A stretch of DNA of 64,000 nt from Mortierella sp. BCC40632 (taxonomy: Eukaryota > Mortierellomycota > Mortierellomycetes > Mortierellales > Mortierellaceae): positions 861,501 to 925,500 of the forward strand of contig WAEK01000008.1 in the NCBI GenBank assembly GCA_011634665.1, in the 5' to 3' direction. Of the stretch, positions 33,775 to 45,835 are shown piece by piece; the stretch's first letter is position 1, and each line of letters starts with the position of its first letter. Under the pieces are notes generated by a model, which saw only the letters and a list, made by a program, of their open reading frames with translations, searched no databases and was not told where the DNA came from. Position numbers and translations under genes: made by a program.

Positions 33775-36307
33775 ATGCAACATTATTCCCCTCAGCTTCC
33801 TCCAGAATGCATTCAGCCTATTCTCTTACACCTCGCCAGAAAGCGCGATCATTCAACACTAGCCAATATGCTTCTAGTTAACAGAAGCATGTTTGAAATG
33901 ACAGTACCTATTCTTTACCGGGATCCATTTCGGTTTTTTCTATCGCCTCGTTACTCGGACGCAAAATTTCTTGCCATGCTCATTTGGAAACTTTTCCAAC
34001 CTCTCGCGGATTCTCCGAATCCTCTTCTTTCCAGGGTTGTCGAACTTGTTCTCAAGTCAAAGTCTAATATAAACGATCCGCAGATAAAAGGTTTGTTCAG
34101 AGGCTGCATTTCTTCTCGTTTCTTCTCGTCTTTTCTTCGATATTTCATAGACTAACCCACGTTGACTCACTGAAATAATAGCTACTACACTCACTAATTT
34201 GACCAATGCTCTTGGCGGTCTTTCTAAGCAAATTTCGCAATCTATGCGCAATTCGTGGAGTGCAGTGGCTTCCCCACCGCCGGACCAAAGCTCACAAGAG
34301 CGCCATTTAGAGCATATTCGACACCTGCATGTGGATAGCACATCCCTGGGAATGGTCGTGTCCGTATACAAGAATGCAACCCCTGATTTAAGCGTCAGTT
34401 GGTTCAGAACGATGGCCACTCTGGAGGATGTAAGACTAGAGTTGTACCGCGGAATCACAAATCGAACAGCGGAACAACTCCTGTCTTTGACCATCCCTAT
34501 TTGGGACATTGAGTGGTACCTGGTCCACATCCGACGTTTCAAATCCTTGAGGCATGTCAAGTTTCAAGAATTTGGAAGATCATTCTTGGGCGATTTGTCT
34601 AAAAAGATTTACGAAAACACCCTCAAATCACTCTCGCTCAATACAGCCGACAAGCAAGAGAATGGGCCTTTTACATTGATGACCATGTTCGTAAAGGAGC
34701 ATAATGCTGTCTTCCCAGGCTGTCTTAAAACTGTAGAGTGTTTTCATTCACAAAGAGGAGGGTGTATCAAAAAGTATATCTCGGACATGCAGTTTGTCGA
34801 GTTGACAAAGCTCCTTCCTCCTTTGGAAACACCAAGATTTCTGGACGAATTCATGACGTTGCATTTCCTTGGCCAAGCGGATAAAACTGACCTCGAGAAT
34901 CTAGAGTCGATCAGAGTTTTCCCAAGTCTGGAAAGCAGTATGCAGAACCTAGTTCAGTCCATGGAGCCCTTTCTCCAAAAATGCAGATTTCTGAAGGAGC
35001 TTGAGTGGTGGTACCTCCCTCCAGGCATGTTCAAGTGGGCTGTAAATGAGCGAAAGCAGTTGAATGAATATGGGCAATCCAAAGGAATTAACGGCAACCA
35101 TAGTCAAGACAACCAGTGTTCTCTGATGCCAACACAAAAGCTCTTGTCGACACAGCAACCGCCAACTCTAGTCCCTTTCGAGTCAATCACAATCATTACA
35201 CCAGTCCTTGCTTGCAGTCAGGCGGTCGATGATATCTTCTTTGCCTTTAGCGACACTTTGAAGGCGCTAAGATTCAAGTACGATAATAGTCAAAGACGGC
35301 CACAGCATGTGCTAGAGCGTTTGCGTGTTCCATTGTTCATTGGCAATGGAGTAGAATGTTCACTTTCAAGGCTACAGGAACTAATTATTGAGCCTCCAGG
35401 AGTATGCTGTATTTGGTTACGACCAGAGGTGCTGAACAAATCTCCGCTCATCAAGCTTGATATTGACAACTCTCAATCTTCAACATTTGAAAGCGACTTT
35501 GAGATTCCAGGATCCTGGGTCAAGTCAATAGAGCTATCATGGCTGAAAATATTACGACTTTTGGGACCGCCTTCAGTAACATTCGACCCTGACACATTCC
35601 ACAGTACAAAGCATCTCGAAGGCGTGGAGTTATCATTGGGTACTTGGTCTGAACAATGTGGGAAACCCCCACAGTTCCTTCCAGATTCACTGTTTCGTCA
35701 ACAGGTTCTGCTTTTGAACGCCTCATGGGATTGGTACCTCCCATCTCTAACAAGACTCATTCTCGGAGATCTCTTCGCGATCCACTTCAAGTTCCGGATG
35801 CTCAGGTCATGCCCAGCTTTGAAATTACTGGATCTGAAACTGTCAAGTGAGCGGTATCTCTCGTCGGACGAACTTCAGCAATCCTTAATAGATACTACGG
35901 ACCCCAATCAAGGAAATGTTGAGGCAGGGGGCGAGGATCCATTGACTGAAGAGTCTACAAATAGCAAGACTCTAGGGCACGCTCTTGACATCTTGACTCT
36001 GAGTGGGCCATGGGAGGTCCCCATGGATGCCTGGCAAGTGTTGATGAAGACTGTCACGCCCAACCTCTCCTTCATATCTGTGCCTGATTGCGTTGGAGGC
36101 AATCTAAAAGAATGGGTTGAAATGACCAGAGGGCTGAATCGACTCCAATGGGTGAAGGCGACCACATTATCTCCAAAGGAAGAAGAGATTGGACTTAGTC
36201 CTGAAGAGACTCGAGATCAAAGTTGGGTGCCCATGGCCTTTGAAGAAATATCGTACTCGTTTAGAGGACGTGATTATCGAGTGAAGCGAAGAATTCGGAA
36301 GGAGTAG
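33775..36307 (+). CDS. Family II F-box/LRR-like protein, copy 2
   Basis: Two exons (33775-34090 and 34182-36307) give 813 residues. It has the same N-terminal motif (LPPECIQPILLHLARKRDHS, then TLANMLLVNRSMFEMTVPIL) and the same landmarks downstream (LTIPIWDIEWYL, RRFKSLRHVKFQEF, WLRPEVLNKSPLIKLDIDN, SWDWYLPSLTRL). The intron begins GTTTGT, a weaker donor than usual, and is in phase 1 at the position shared by the family. Identity to copy 1 is moderate rather than near-complete, so this duplication is much older than the one in the left array. The function is presumably substrate recognition in an SCF ubiquitin ligase, by family only. Confidence 0.84.
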
Positions 36308-36478
36308 GGTATGAGGGGCCAACCCCTCCCCCCTCCTTTTTCTTCCTCCCGAAAACTTGAATCAGAGCCTGGCAAGGAATCAAAAGTAGACACGATCTAT
36401 TTGGTGGCAAAAACTAAAAATCGTGGCAGTGCAAGCGCACTAAAGAGGTGCCACGTTTTGTGACTCTGCCAAGTCTAC

Positions 36479-36488
36479 TATAAAAAAA
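36479..36488 (+). promoter_or_regulatory. TATA box of family II copy 3
   Basis: TATAAAAAAA lies 49-58 bases before the ATG at 36537. Its position means transcription should start at or after about 36,510, so the nearer ATG at 36492 would probably not be in the message. This decides the start codon in favour of 36537. Confidence 0.6.
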
Positions 36489-36536
36489 TGCATGCGCCAA
36501 CTCTTAGCCATCACATTCACTCCTGCTCATTTCCAA

Positions 36537-38963
36537 ATGTCTAATCAAACGCCACAACTACCTTCGGAATGCATTCAAATCATCATCCAATACCTCGCGA
36601 ATGGAGACTCTAATTCCACCTTGGCATCTTTACTCCGCACCAATCGGCGCATGTTCTTTGAGACGGTTCCTGTGCTCTATCACGACCCATTTTTGATATT
36701 TCGACGCTACAGAGAGAGGTCCTGGAGTCCCTTTCTCAAGCTAATACGTCTTTTGGCAACATCAACCTCTCTACCGGTCTCGCCTTCACCCCAAATACAG
36801 GCTATCATTGATGGCCTACTCGAGGCTGGACCCCAGAGCAACTCTCAAAAAGGAGACGAACAGGCTAGCGAACAAGGTCAGTTGCAAATCTATTTCTATA
36901 GGAGATTTTAACTCAGTGCATTGAAAATTCTACTAGAGTATTAATTTGTTCCATCAATTCTCTTGGACATGACATTGAGCTCAGATCAACGTGAACGAGT
37001 GCCATTAAGGGATTATCTATCGTATATGCGTCGACTGGATTTCGATGTCTATCCTATAGTGTCGACTCTGGGCACTCTATACTGGGAATTGCCAGAGCAA
37101 GTCAACAAGCTGCGCTCTTTTGATTACACAGGAGCTGACATGAGACTGGAGCTACTACGAATGCTAGTCGACATTGTCGCGGAACAACTCCAGTCTCTAC
37201 TCATTCCAGTATGTGATATCGGATGGTATCATAGTCGAGTCCATCGTTTCAAATCACTAAATCACATCAGATTTCAAGAAGATGGGGATATCAGGATAGG
37301 AAAACTATGTAAAGAGGCATCCTTGGTCACAAATATGCTCGTCCCTTCCACGAATCCTCATCAATCTGTTTCTGGCGCTCCTAATATTGCGGCTGTTTTC
37401 ATCAAGGACCACTCTATGACCTTCAAGGGCCTCTTAAAGAGTGTCGAGCGCTACCACCCTAAGGGGGGTGGGATGGTCACGAATCGGTTTTCTGACACCT
37501 GGCTGATCGAGTTGGCTACGCACCTCCCTCCACTCAATAACCCAAGACATCTGGACGACTCTTCAATCTTCAATTTTTTGGCTCGTGCGGATGAGATCAA
37601 CTTCGACTCGCTGGAAACAATCTCTGCCTTTCTGACTCCAGAGCCCAAAGTGTGGGAAGCGGCAAAGTCAATTGCAGGTATCCTATACAAATGTCGGAGA
37701 CTGAGACGACTTAACTGGAGAATTATCACTCCGGATTTGCTCTGTGAGTCATTGCTGGATGACCACGAATCAACTAAGCAGCTTCATAGTATAGGTCGCC
37801 ACACACCGCAAATTGTGGCTCCGTTAGAGTCAATCGAGTACTTTTCACCTACTCGCACCTACAGCCGTTTGATTGATGATGCCCTCACCACCTTCTGCGA
37901 TACGTTAAGGGATCTAACGGTCGTCTTTAACAGTTCACTTGCATGTTGCCCAGACCCACAGGATTCATTACGTCATTTTGTCACCATTGGTGGAGACACG
38001 CTCCCTATCTCTCAGAAATTACAGTCGCTCACACTCAGGTCATCGGGTCCAATTTGTGTTTGGCTCCGACCCGCTGCCCTGAGTGGATCATCTCTGGTCA
38101 AGCTTGACGTGGAAATCTTTGCTCATACAGCCTTTGATTCAACAACCCATCCCACGGAATCCTGGATAGCACCAATGGAGCTAAGTCGGCTAGCTGAACT
38201 AGATCTGCAAGGACCTTCCTCCATCACTTTCCATCCAGATACCTTTCTCACCACAAAAGAGCTCGTGAGCGTAACATTGGCTGTCGGCTCAGTATTAAGC
38301 ATGAATCTAAATGTTTGTCGAGTAACTCAAGAGCTTCTAAAAGCACAATGTCAGGTGCTTGCGAATGCCTCCTGGGATTGGTATCTTCCACGCCTGACGG
38401 TGCTCAGTCTTAGCGATAACTTTGCCAGTCATTTCCAGTTTCGAATGTTGGAGACTTGTCCAGCACTTGAGCAGTTGTCCTTGACCCTACCAGCCAACCG
38501 GATCCTAACCCTACAAGATCTCAAAAAACCCAAGACAATTTCCAGCGGAGGCAAGAACAAGGACATGGATACACAGGAGACACAGAAACTGAAAGGTCAT
38601 TCCTCAACAAGTGATGACGACTATGTCAAATCAAGAAGTCTGAGTTTTCTGTCGATGAATGGACCCTGGGAAATTTCAATCGATGCCTGGGAAGTCCTGT
38701 TGGAGAGTGTTGCGCCCAATTTGACAAACTTGAGGACACCTCAAAGCAGAGGGTATGCACTATCTGAATGGATTGAAGTGACCCAGGGAATGACCCGACT
38801 AGAATCTGTTTGGACGAGCTTTGATGATTACAAGGGTCGTGGGTTTGATTTCTTGAGTGAAGACAAGGCCATGTTATACTCTGGGTTCCCCACTGAAGAT
38901 TATATCTCATATTCGTTCAAGTCTGGAGTAGCATTCTTGGAACGTCCAACTAAATCGAAATAG
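36537..38963 (+). CDS. Family II F-box/LRR-like protein, copy 3
   Basis: Two exons (36537-36876 and 36985-38963) give 772 residues. The start MSNQTPQLPSECIQIIIQYL matches the family, and the ATG at 36492 is rejected because it sits almost on the TATA box. The landmarks are LLIPVCDIGWYHSRVHRFKS, WLRPAALSGSSLVKLDV and SWDWYLPRLTVLSL. The phase 1 intron starts GTCAGT and ends CTCAG. The WDI motif of copies 1 and 2 has become CDI here, and overall identity is lower, so this is the most divergent of the three tandem copies. Its likely role is as an SCF substrate receptor, by family only. Confidence 0.83.
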
Positions 38964-39021
38964 AGTTTCCAGTCCAAAGAAGAAAAAAAAAGTTTCCAAC
39001 TCTTGTGGAGGAGCCTTATTC

Positions 39022-39052
<31 letters not shown>

Positions 39053-39073
39053 AGAGAGAGAACAGAACGTTTC

Positions 39074-40647
39074 TTATTTTTCCTTCACACAATCCATGGC
39101 TAGGTTGATCAGATCCTTGATTTGGTTTCTAGAATACCCTTGGACAACACATTCAGAGACCAACCTAAGTCGTTCCAAAATGATATTTGCCTCACTTTGT
39201 AGCCGTATTACCTTCAATTGATTTTCCGTCTTCAATTTGTTCAAACTTATCATGTGTTCGTATTTCAGCCGTATGATCTCCTTCTGGGCCAGAGCCTTCT
39301 TAGAAATCAAGGATTTCTCAACTAGTATTCACAAGAGTATGAAGTTAGAGAATTACACAAAAGAAAGAAGAAGAAAATAAAAGAAGATCATAGGGAAATG
39401 AACACCTGTGTTGCTTAGTAACCTACGTTTAAACTTCATACGCATTGCATTGATGAATGCAGCCGCATATAGTCGGGCCTCGCTGGATTGCTTCCGTTTG
39501 TTATTCTTAAACGGAGACAACCTGACGGGATAGGTCTTTTTGGACTTTTTGTTTGCACTCGCCCCCGAAAGTGTATTTGGTCGCGAGTTGGCAGAAATGC
39601 TGGTCATTTCAGAAGGCACTGTCGCGGCTGTTGTCTGTGGTTGCACACAAATCGTGGAACCCTCAGCTAACTGGGTCTGGCTTGCTAAACGATGCTTTGC
39701 AAGTGGCTCCTTCTCCTGTTCCTCTATCCTCTTCTTCTTCTCCACTATCGCCACCGCCTCTCCTTCTCCAGCCACGTTATCTCTTTCGTCTATCTTCGCA
39801 CCATTCTTCTTCTCCTCTCTCTCTAGATCCGATAAATAGGAGCTACCCTCGCTGTCATCCAATCCATCACGGATATCGGCATTAGAGTCAAAGTTTTCCA
39901 ATACCAGAGAGCTTTCAGCTGTAAGCCTTGTCCTTTCTGCTTGGTCGCCGATCCTTAAACCATGGTTCATCGTCGAGACTCGACCGCAGAGTGTTGTCTT
40001 TAGATCATCTTGGAGGAGAGTGTCCATCCTATCAAAGTAAGGACAGATCCACTCTAATTTTTTCTCAATAGTGTCCCGTCCAGCCTTCAAATCCTTTTCG
40101 TCAAGACCTCCACCTGCCTCTGTTTGGAGCCTCTTGGCCTCATAGTAGCTTTGCTTGTACTGTTGAACGAGCTTTCTCATAGCTCCGACATCGAGAAGAG
40201 AATTTGTTTCTTGATTGAACCAGCAAGCGAAGGCTTTCCATTCTTGGGTAGAGACAGCTTGACTCCCGTCCACAGTGGTCCTTGGTTCGCCATCGAGTCG
40301 AGAACAGTTTAACTCAAAATACTCAACAACATGTTTGAAGTGGATATCCGTCCAGTGATTGTTCTCTCCGCTCCCTTGGCCATGTTCAGTAGGGTCTACA
40401 AAGTAAGATAAGATGCTTAGTCTTCTTCTGGAGGCCAAAAGCCTTCCCTCTAGGATTCACTTATAGGAAAAGGGAGAGGGGAAGGCTTACTTTCAGCATC
40501 CGTATTGTCTTTGTGAGTAGTCTTTGAAGGCATAACTTGAAAGTTTAGTTCACCACAGTAGGACTTTGGAGTGGGATCATTTGGGGATGTGAGATCTGCT
40601 CGAGTCATTTGCTTGTGAGGATAGATGGAGAAGAATGAATTTGCCAT
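39074..40647 (-). CDS. Unrecognised three-exon protein, possible Myb/SANT-like DNA-binding factor
   Basis: Three exons on the minus strand (40647-40491, 40395-39406, 39321-39074) give 464 residues with consistent phases. I do not recognise the family with confidence. Exon 2 begins with a Trp-containing helical block (NNHWTDIHFKHVVEYFELN, then W and F residues, KLVQQYKQSYYEAKRL, and ICPYFDRMDTLLQDD). This arrangement is seen in trihelix/Myb-SANT-like DNA-binding domains of fungal and transposon-linked proteins. The middle is acidic, then rich in Ser/Thr; a basic stretch follows (RLSPFKNNKRKQSS), and exon 3 is a predicted coiled coil (LKYEHMISLNKLKTENQLKV). It lies inside the family II F-box array, pointing the other way. 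ATG 40608 is an alternative start. DNA binding is inference. Confidence 0.6.
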
Positions 40648-40757
40648 TTTTTTTTTTTTTTTTTTTGTAAAATTTCTAACACAACGAGCCCATTCCCCAA
40701 AGAAATAAAAAGGCCAGCTTTTTACTTCTTGCATCTCTCTCAACACAACTCATTCGC

Positions 40758-42806
40758 CTGTCCATTCATTCATTACGGCTGCCTCCGGAATGCATCAGCA
40801 TCATCCTCAAAGATCTAGCTGAGGAGCACGAGATGTCTACTCTAGCTAGTATGCTCTTCGTCAGCAAGAGTATTTTTGACATGACCGTGCCCGTCCTCTA
40901 TTGCGACCCCTTCCGGTTCTTTCATGAGGGCAAAGACAAAGACAAAATGTTAAGCGCAAGATCTTTGGCAAAACTTGTGCGAGTCCTACTTCCTCGTGGT
41001 GAACGTTTCTCTGACGTTTTTCGCCAAATGTTTGACGTTGTTCTCGGGGTAAAGATCATTCGTCGTCCTCAGCCGAGAATGAAAAGGCTGAGTGCACCAA
41101 GTAAGGCATTGGAGGCAGATTGAGATAGGCATGTTAGAGGACCGAGCTCTATCTAACTAGGGTCATTTCTGTGTGTCTGTACACTTTCTTCTGTAATCGA
41201 AATCGCCATCTATAGATAGGAAATACTCGTTGACGCCTCGACGGGACTATTGGCCATACCTCCGCCACATCAACATTAATAGGCACCACGCGGTATTGCT
41301 CGACAGTGTCCTAAGCCTAGACTGTCAAAAGCATCTGACGCGCCTCTTTGTCAATGTAGTCGCGGAAAAGGTCTTGTCGCTGACCATTCCGTTCTGGGAT
41401 ATCGATTAGTACCTGAATGGTGTCCAGTCATTCAAATCGCTAAAGTACATTGAGTTTGATGAATTCCAGGAAAATACGATCGTTGATATTACACAAGAGC
41501 TCTACACCCCTCAGGCCGAGTCTACAAAAAAAATCAAGTCTTTTGTAATGGGACACATCAAGTCCTTTCCAGGATTACTAAAAAGCATAACACGGACTCC
41601 TAGATTGTGTAGCAAGTTTGTACAGAGAATATGCTCAAGCATGGCGATGGCTGAAATGTCTAGACACATCCCACCTCTCATAAATCCACGCCATTTGGAA
41701 TACTCTCCTCTTTTGGTGATTCCCTAAAGGACCTCACTATCCAATTCGGCCTGCCAGGCCATGGTGATGTGCTCGATACCGAGGACACCAAAACTCCAAT
41801 CATCTTTGGAAGAGATGGTTTGGATTTTTGTCTTCAAAATCTTCAGCAACTTGATCTTCGAGTGTCAAACTTGGTTTGCTTGTGGCTGCGACTCGAGGTA
41901 CTGAACGGCTCTCCACTTGAAACTATCAGAATCGAAAACGCGGCTCCGAGTAGTGCTGGGGAAGTTTCTCCTTACCCCGAGGCATCATGGATCACACTCA
42001 TCCGATTAGGGAGCCTAAAACACCTTTTTATCAAAGGACCTGCTTCAATTACATTCCATCTCGACACTTTCAAGAGCACGAGTCACCTGAAGGTCATTCA
42101 ATTAACAGCAGAGCTGTGGATCTATTTTTCTGACATGTATCATGGGCCATGTTCGGAGACAACCCTTGGCCATTTACAGATGCTGAGGAGTGTTTCGTGG
42201 GATTGGCACCTACCATATCTCAGAGAACTCATTCTCGAAGGTTCTTTTGCGGAGAATTTCAAGTTCAAGATGCTGGATTATTGTCCTTCACTGCTAATTC
42301 TGAGGTTGGGGGTGATATTCTGCAGAGGACTCAATGTGAGTGACCTCCACGGAGGTGTAAGCGATCAATTGGTCAAGGGAATGGCAGGACTGTCAAAGAG
42401 AGGGGATTCTGCCTAAGAAAAGAAATTTAGGTACATTCAGGCACCGAGTTTGAACAAGTTATCCTTTCATGGATTTTAGTAGATTCCAATTGCGACCTAG
42501 CGAGTATTACTCAAGGAAGTTTCGCCAAACGTGAAGAGCTTGTAGGTGGGAAGTGCACACGGTGAAGTTAAGCAACTGGAGTGGTTCAGCCTAACAACAG
42601 AGATGCACCAACTCCAAACTGTGACTCTTGAAAACTTGAGTCCGCCACATCAGCTTGGGCATATCTTTGACTATAGATCCCCTGAATCCCACCCAGGAAA
42701 GGAGAGTGCGGTTATGAGAGAGCGCTGTATAGAGTATAAGTTCAAAACAGGAAGCGAATATTTGAAGCGACAATACCCGCTTTCTATGGAGAGGCTTGTT
42801 GCCTAG
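40758..42806 (+). pseudogene. Wrecked family II F-box gene, copy 4
   Basis: The family N-terminus is present (LPPECISIILKDLAEEHEMS, then TLASMLFVSKSIFDMTVPVL), but the expected start codon is CTG at 40758, where the relative at 62553 has ATG followed by the same Ser-Ile. The intron is still visible (after 41100 to about 41215). In exon 2 the conserved WDIEWYL motif reads with TAG in place of the second Trp codon (about 41406-41408). About 150 codons in the middle are missing around 41,700, where the NPRHLE segment joins directly to a segment equivalent to FSFSDSLQEL, out of frame. More stops follow near 42,416-42,550. The end (42546-42806, finishing YLKRQYPLSMERLVA) matches the end of the gene at 59979-62553, its closest relative in the window. 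Confidence 0.88.
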
Positions 42807-43366
42807 TTGGAGCGGAGAATATATTGAGCTGAATAAATGGAACGTATCTATCAACATTTTTTTTTTTGCGACAATTGAGTTTGTACAATTTGCCTTCGCT
42901 CTACCCTTGAATATCTACAAAACTATCTGTAGCGAGACAGATTGGCCTTGGAAATACAAAAGAAATGAGGAGGATATCTGCAATAAACACCTCTCCCCAT
43001 ACCCCAGCCTGGGGCTCCATTTCTCGAGAATATGGAATCCTACACAAAGCAGCTGTCTCTACCGATTGAGAACAAAGAGATTTTCATCTTTGATGCCTGT
43101 AGATCCACTAAATACCAGTCCAGCGGATGGATTCTCTCGTTCTAAAAAAAAAGTAGGTCGACAGAGTAACTCAGACTGACCAATGATTTACTCCACCTTT
43201 ACTTCTTGCAGCCTAGTCGGTAGTTTTATCTACCAAACGGGATTCATTTTATCTCATCAGAAGTTGTTCTCAACTCAGAAAAAAATTCTTCTGGTATATT
43301 GTATAAAATCAATACAAAGCAATAGTCCCGAAGTGCCCTGCTCCATTCACCCCTCCCCTCCCCTTT

Positions 43367-43407
<41 letters not shown>

Positions 43408-43787
43408 AGATACTCTAAGCACAATGGTAGATACCGTTAAACATTTTTATGATATAATCGAGTAAAGAAGACGCTTGTGATAGTAGTGCAATTCCCCAAC
43501 GGTTCTAGAGCTGTTACATGTAGAGTGACTACTGAAGATAGATAGAGCAACTTTGATTGAATCATAGATCCTCTATTCCCAATAAGCCGTATTGGCTTAT
43601 ATGAATAAGCTTGATTTAAACACTGCCACTCGGTCTCATCCTTTCAACTTGTCATGTAGTCCCAAACAAGAAAACTACTGTGAAGCTTCACTATAGCATG
43701 AAATTTAATTGAACAAGGGCAAATTCGTCTAATAATATAATCCCTTATCCCATTTCTAATACTAAGAATGTACCAATGTACTCTAGA
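42807..43787. other. Intergenic, AT-rich
   Basis: The region contains a run of 37 A at 43368-43404 and a small hairpin (ATAAGCC, five-base loop, GGCTTAT) at 43582-43600. It holds the 3' end of the FAD oxidase gene on the minus strand. No coding segment is apparent. Confidence 0.5.
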
Positions 43788-45620
43788 TTATGCATGATTC
43801 TCACATTCCTTGCCGGTATTTGAGACTCCTTTTCTGCAACGAGGACAGAATGCCTTTGGACCCCAATCTTCGCTTCCAACACAGTGACGACAATAGAAAA
43901 GACCAGTAGGGTCATGCTCGTACTTGATCGCGATCAGCTTGTTGTAGTTTGCGTTGCCGAAGAATGCGTGCTTGGGATTAGGCTCGTAAGCGTCAGCCTC
44001 GTTCATGTACGTGCCACCGTGAGGTGTCATATCACGAATTCTATCAATCTGATGAGTCAGCTTCTTTCGGAATGCTTCCTGATCTGCCAAAGGCGTGGTG
44101 TCGTTCCAGTTACCATAAATGACGTTGAAAAGACCTGCGGTGCGCCAGGCAGGGTGTACCGATGTATCCTCAGAGTTGCCTTTAGTGACCTCTCCACCAA
44201 CAACGAGCATCGAAAGGTATTCCTTGGTATAGGGTAGTGTTTGCTTCAAGATATCGAACATCGTGGCTGACAGCTTTTCGCGGTCGCCTTCATTTTCGAA
44301 AATCGACCTGGGGATGAGACGCGAGCCAAGGAGGAGGTTCTTGCCAATATTACGCTCTGAAGAAAGCGCTTTCCATCTGTCGAGGAGTTTCTGGTAGGTG
44401 GCATACTCCTCTACCTTATGAAGCGTGACTTTAGCTCCCTTGATATCGCTGAATTCATCGATGAGGGGCTTGAAGTCATCCTCAGCGGCACTTTTGACGC
44501 CATCGAGGAGGTGATAGAACATGAAGAGGTGGTCGGGGCGGGTCAGTGCGTACCCTGCCCATTTCTTATCGGACAATGGCATTTGGTGTTTGTAGAAGAC
44601 TTTAGAAATGGCCAGCATTGTGTCATCACCGCCCGAGACGGCGTCGACTTTCAGCATGGTAAAAATGAATGAGGCTGGCGGATGAGTACGGTAGACAGCC
44701 TCGACGACAACACCATAGCTGGGTCCACCACCACGGAGTGCCCAGAAGAGCTTCGAGTTCTGATGTTTACTCGCGGTGAGCAATGTGCCGTTAGCCACTA
44801 CAAGCTTGTACTGCAGGACGTTGTCGACGCAAAGGCCATAGCGGGGCGAGAGTGGCCCGTGACCACCGCCCTGACAGAATCCACCAGAAGTTCCGACAGA
44901 TGGCTGATTACCACCAACAATGAGGCGACCCTTTTCATCAGCAGCCTTGTAAGCCTCCTCCCAGACAACACCTGCTCCGAGTTTCACAGCTGGCAAACCC
45001 TTGGTGCCTTCAGGTGCACTTTCTGGGACAAAAGCGTCGACAAACTCGATTCCCTTCATGAAATGAGTCCACAGACTGAGAGCATGCTGAGCCATACTAC
45101 GACCGAGGTAGTCATGGCCGGTGTTCTTGACCACAAAGCGAATGTTGTGCTTGGCAGCAAAGTTGACCGCATGCTTGACGTCATCAATGTTCTCAGCCTT
45201 GACGGTGTACAGCGGAACAGCTCCCTGTTCGCACTTGGTTTCTGGAGCCTTATAGAGCGGGCAGCCTGTTCCATTGAAGAGCTCCCAATTCGGCGACATT
45301 ACTGCTCCGGGCTGGTTAGAGCGCCATGCGTCGAGGTGGTAGTTTTTCTTGACTTCATCGCATTGGGTCTGGTCGGGTTTCTCTCCATAGCATACGTCGG
45401 AAACGGGCTTGGTGTCGATCAGGCGGCCACCTACTTGCTGGCGCAGATTGTCCCAGTCTTCTTGCTTAGGCCAGCAATTCTGGTTAGGAGGGACAGGGAT
45501 ACACTTGCAACGGAGCTGGGTTCGGTCGATTCCATCTTCTTGAGCGGATGCTGGCTTGGCGGTGAAGAGGGCGATGCCCAGCGCCACAGTGATTAGTGGA
45601 GGTAGGAATGGAAGACGCAT
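43788..45620 (-). CDS. Secreted berberine-bridge-type FAD-linked oxidase
   Basis: The intronless gene encodes 610 residues. Residues 1-26 are a signal peptide ending ASA. A PCMH-type FAD-binding domain follows: His169 in VVKNTGHDYLGRS and Cys249 in GTSGGFCQGGGHG are in the positions that in this family hold FAD by two covalent bonds. The C-terminal berberine-like segment is NYNKLIAIKYEHDPTGLFYC. Such enzymes oxidise sugars, alcohols or secondary metabolites with oxygen, giving H2O2; the substrate cannot be told. An extra Cys-rich tail (CRHCVG, CPRCRKG) ends the protein and is unusual. A TATA box (TATAAAA, minus strand, 45664-45658) lies 38 bases before the start. The GC-rich codon choice and TATA suggest strong, regulated expression. 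Confidence 0.92.
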   Translation of the reverse strand: MRLPFLPPLITVALGIALFTAKPASAQEDGIDRTQLRCKCIPVPPNQNCWPKQEDWDNLRQQVGGRLIDTKPVSDVCYGEKPDQTQCDEVKKNYHLDAWRSNQPGAVMSPNWELFNGTGCPLYKAPETKCEQGAVPLYTVKAENIDDVKHAVNFAAKHNIRFVVKNTGHDYLGRSMAQHALSLWTHFMKGIEFVDAFVPESAPEGTKGLPAVKLGAGVVWEEAYKAADEKGRLIVGGNQPSVGTSGGFCQGGGHGPLSPRYGLCVDNVLQYKLVVANGTLLTASKHQNSKLFWALRGGGPSYGVVVEAVYRTHPPASFIFTMLKVDAVSGGDDTMLAISKVFYKHQMPLSDKKWAGYALTRPDHLFMFYHLLDGVKSAAEDDFKPLIDEFSDIKGAKVTLHKVEEYATYQKLLDRWKALSSERNIGKNLLLGSRLIPRSIFENEGDREKLSATMFDILKQTLPYTKEYLSMLVVGGEVTKGNSEDTSVHPAWRTAGLFNVIYGNWNDTTPLADQEAFRKKLTHQIDRIRDMTPHGGTYMNEADAYEPNPKHAFFGNANYNKLIAIKYEHDPTGLFYCRHCVGSEDWGPKAFCPRCRKGVSNTGKECENHA

Positions 45621-45657
45621 TTTGTTTGTTGTTGAATCATCATCGTGGCAATCACCC

Positions 45658-45664
45658 TTTTATA
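45658..45664 (-). promoter_or_regulatory. TATA box of the FAD oxidase gene
   Basis: On the minus strand GTATAAAAGGG lies 38 bases upstream of the start codon, implying a leader of about ten bases or a start slightly inside the gene. It is a strong match to the consensus. Confidence 0.65.
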
Positions 45665-45835
45665 CTTGCTGGGATGCTCGTTTTCTTCTACTATGAGGTC
45701 ACTATGTCTGTGTACCTTGCCCCTGGGATAGGCAAGTACACTCACTCAATTGCTAGAGATATCAAAATGTTGTACAGTACACCACCCAAAAATAATCTGG
45801 AGTACAGTACACGGGAGGACGCGATCGAAAAGTTG

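Noticed and set aside
36492..36536. An earlier in-frame ATG for family II copy 3
   Set aside because: It lies four bases after the TATA box, so it is unlikely to be in the transcript, and the added residues have no counterpart in the family.
44682..45596. A 304-codon plus-strand frame opposite the FAD oxidase
   Set aside because: It mirrors the GC-rich codon pattern of the oxidase and has no recognisable domain.
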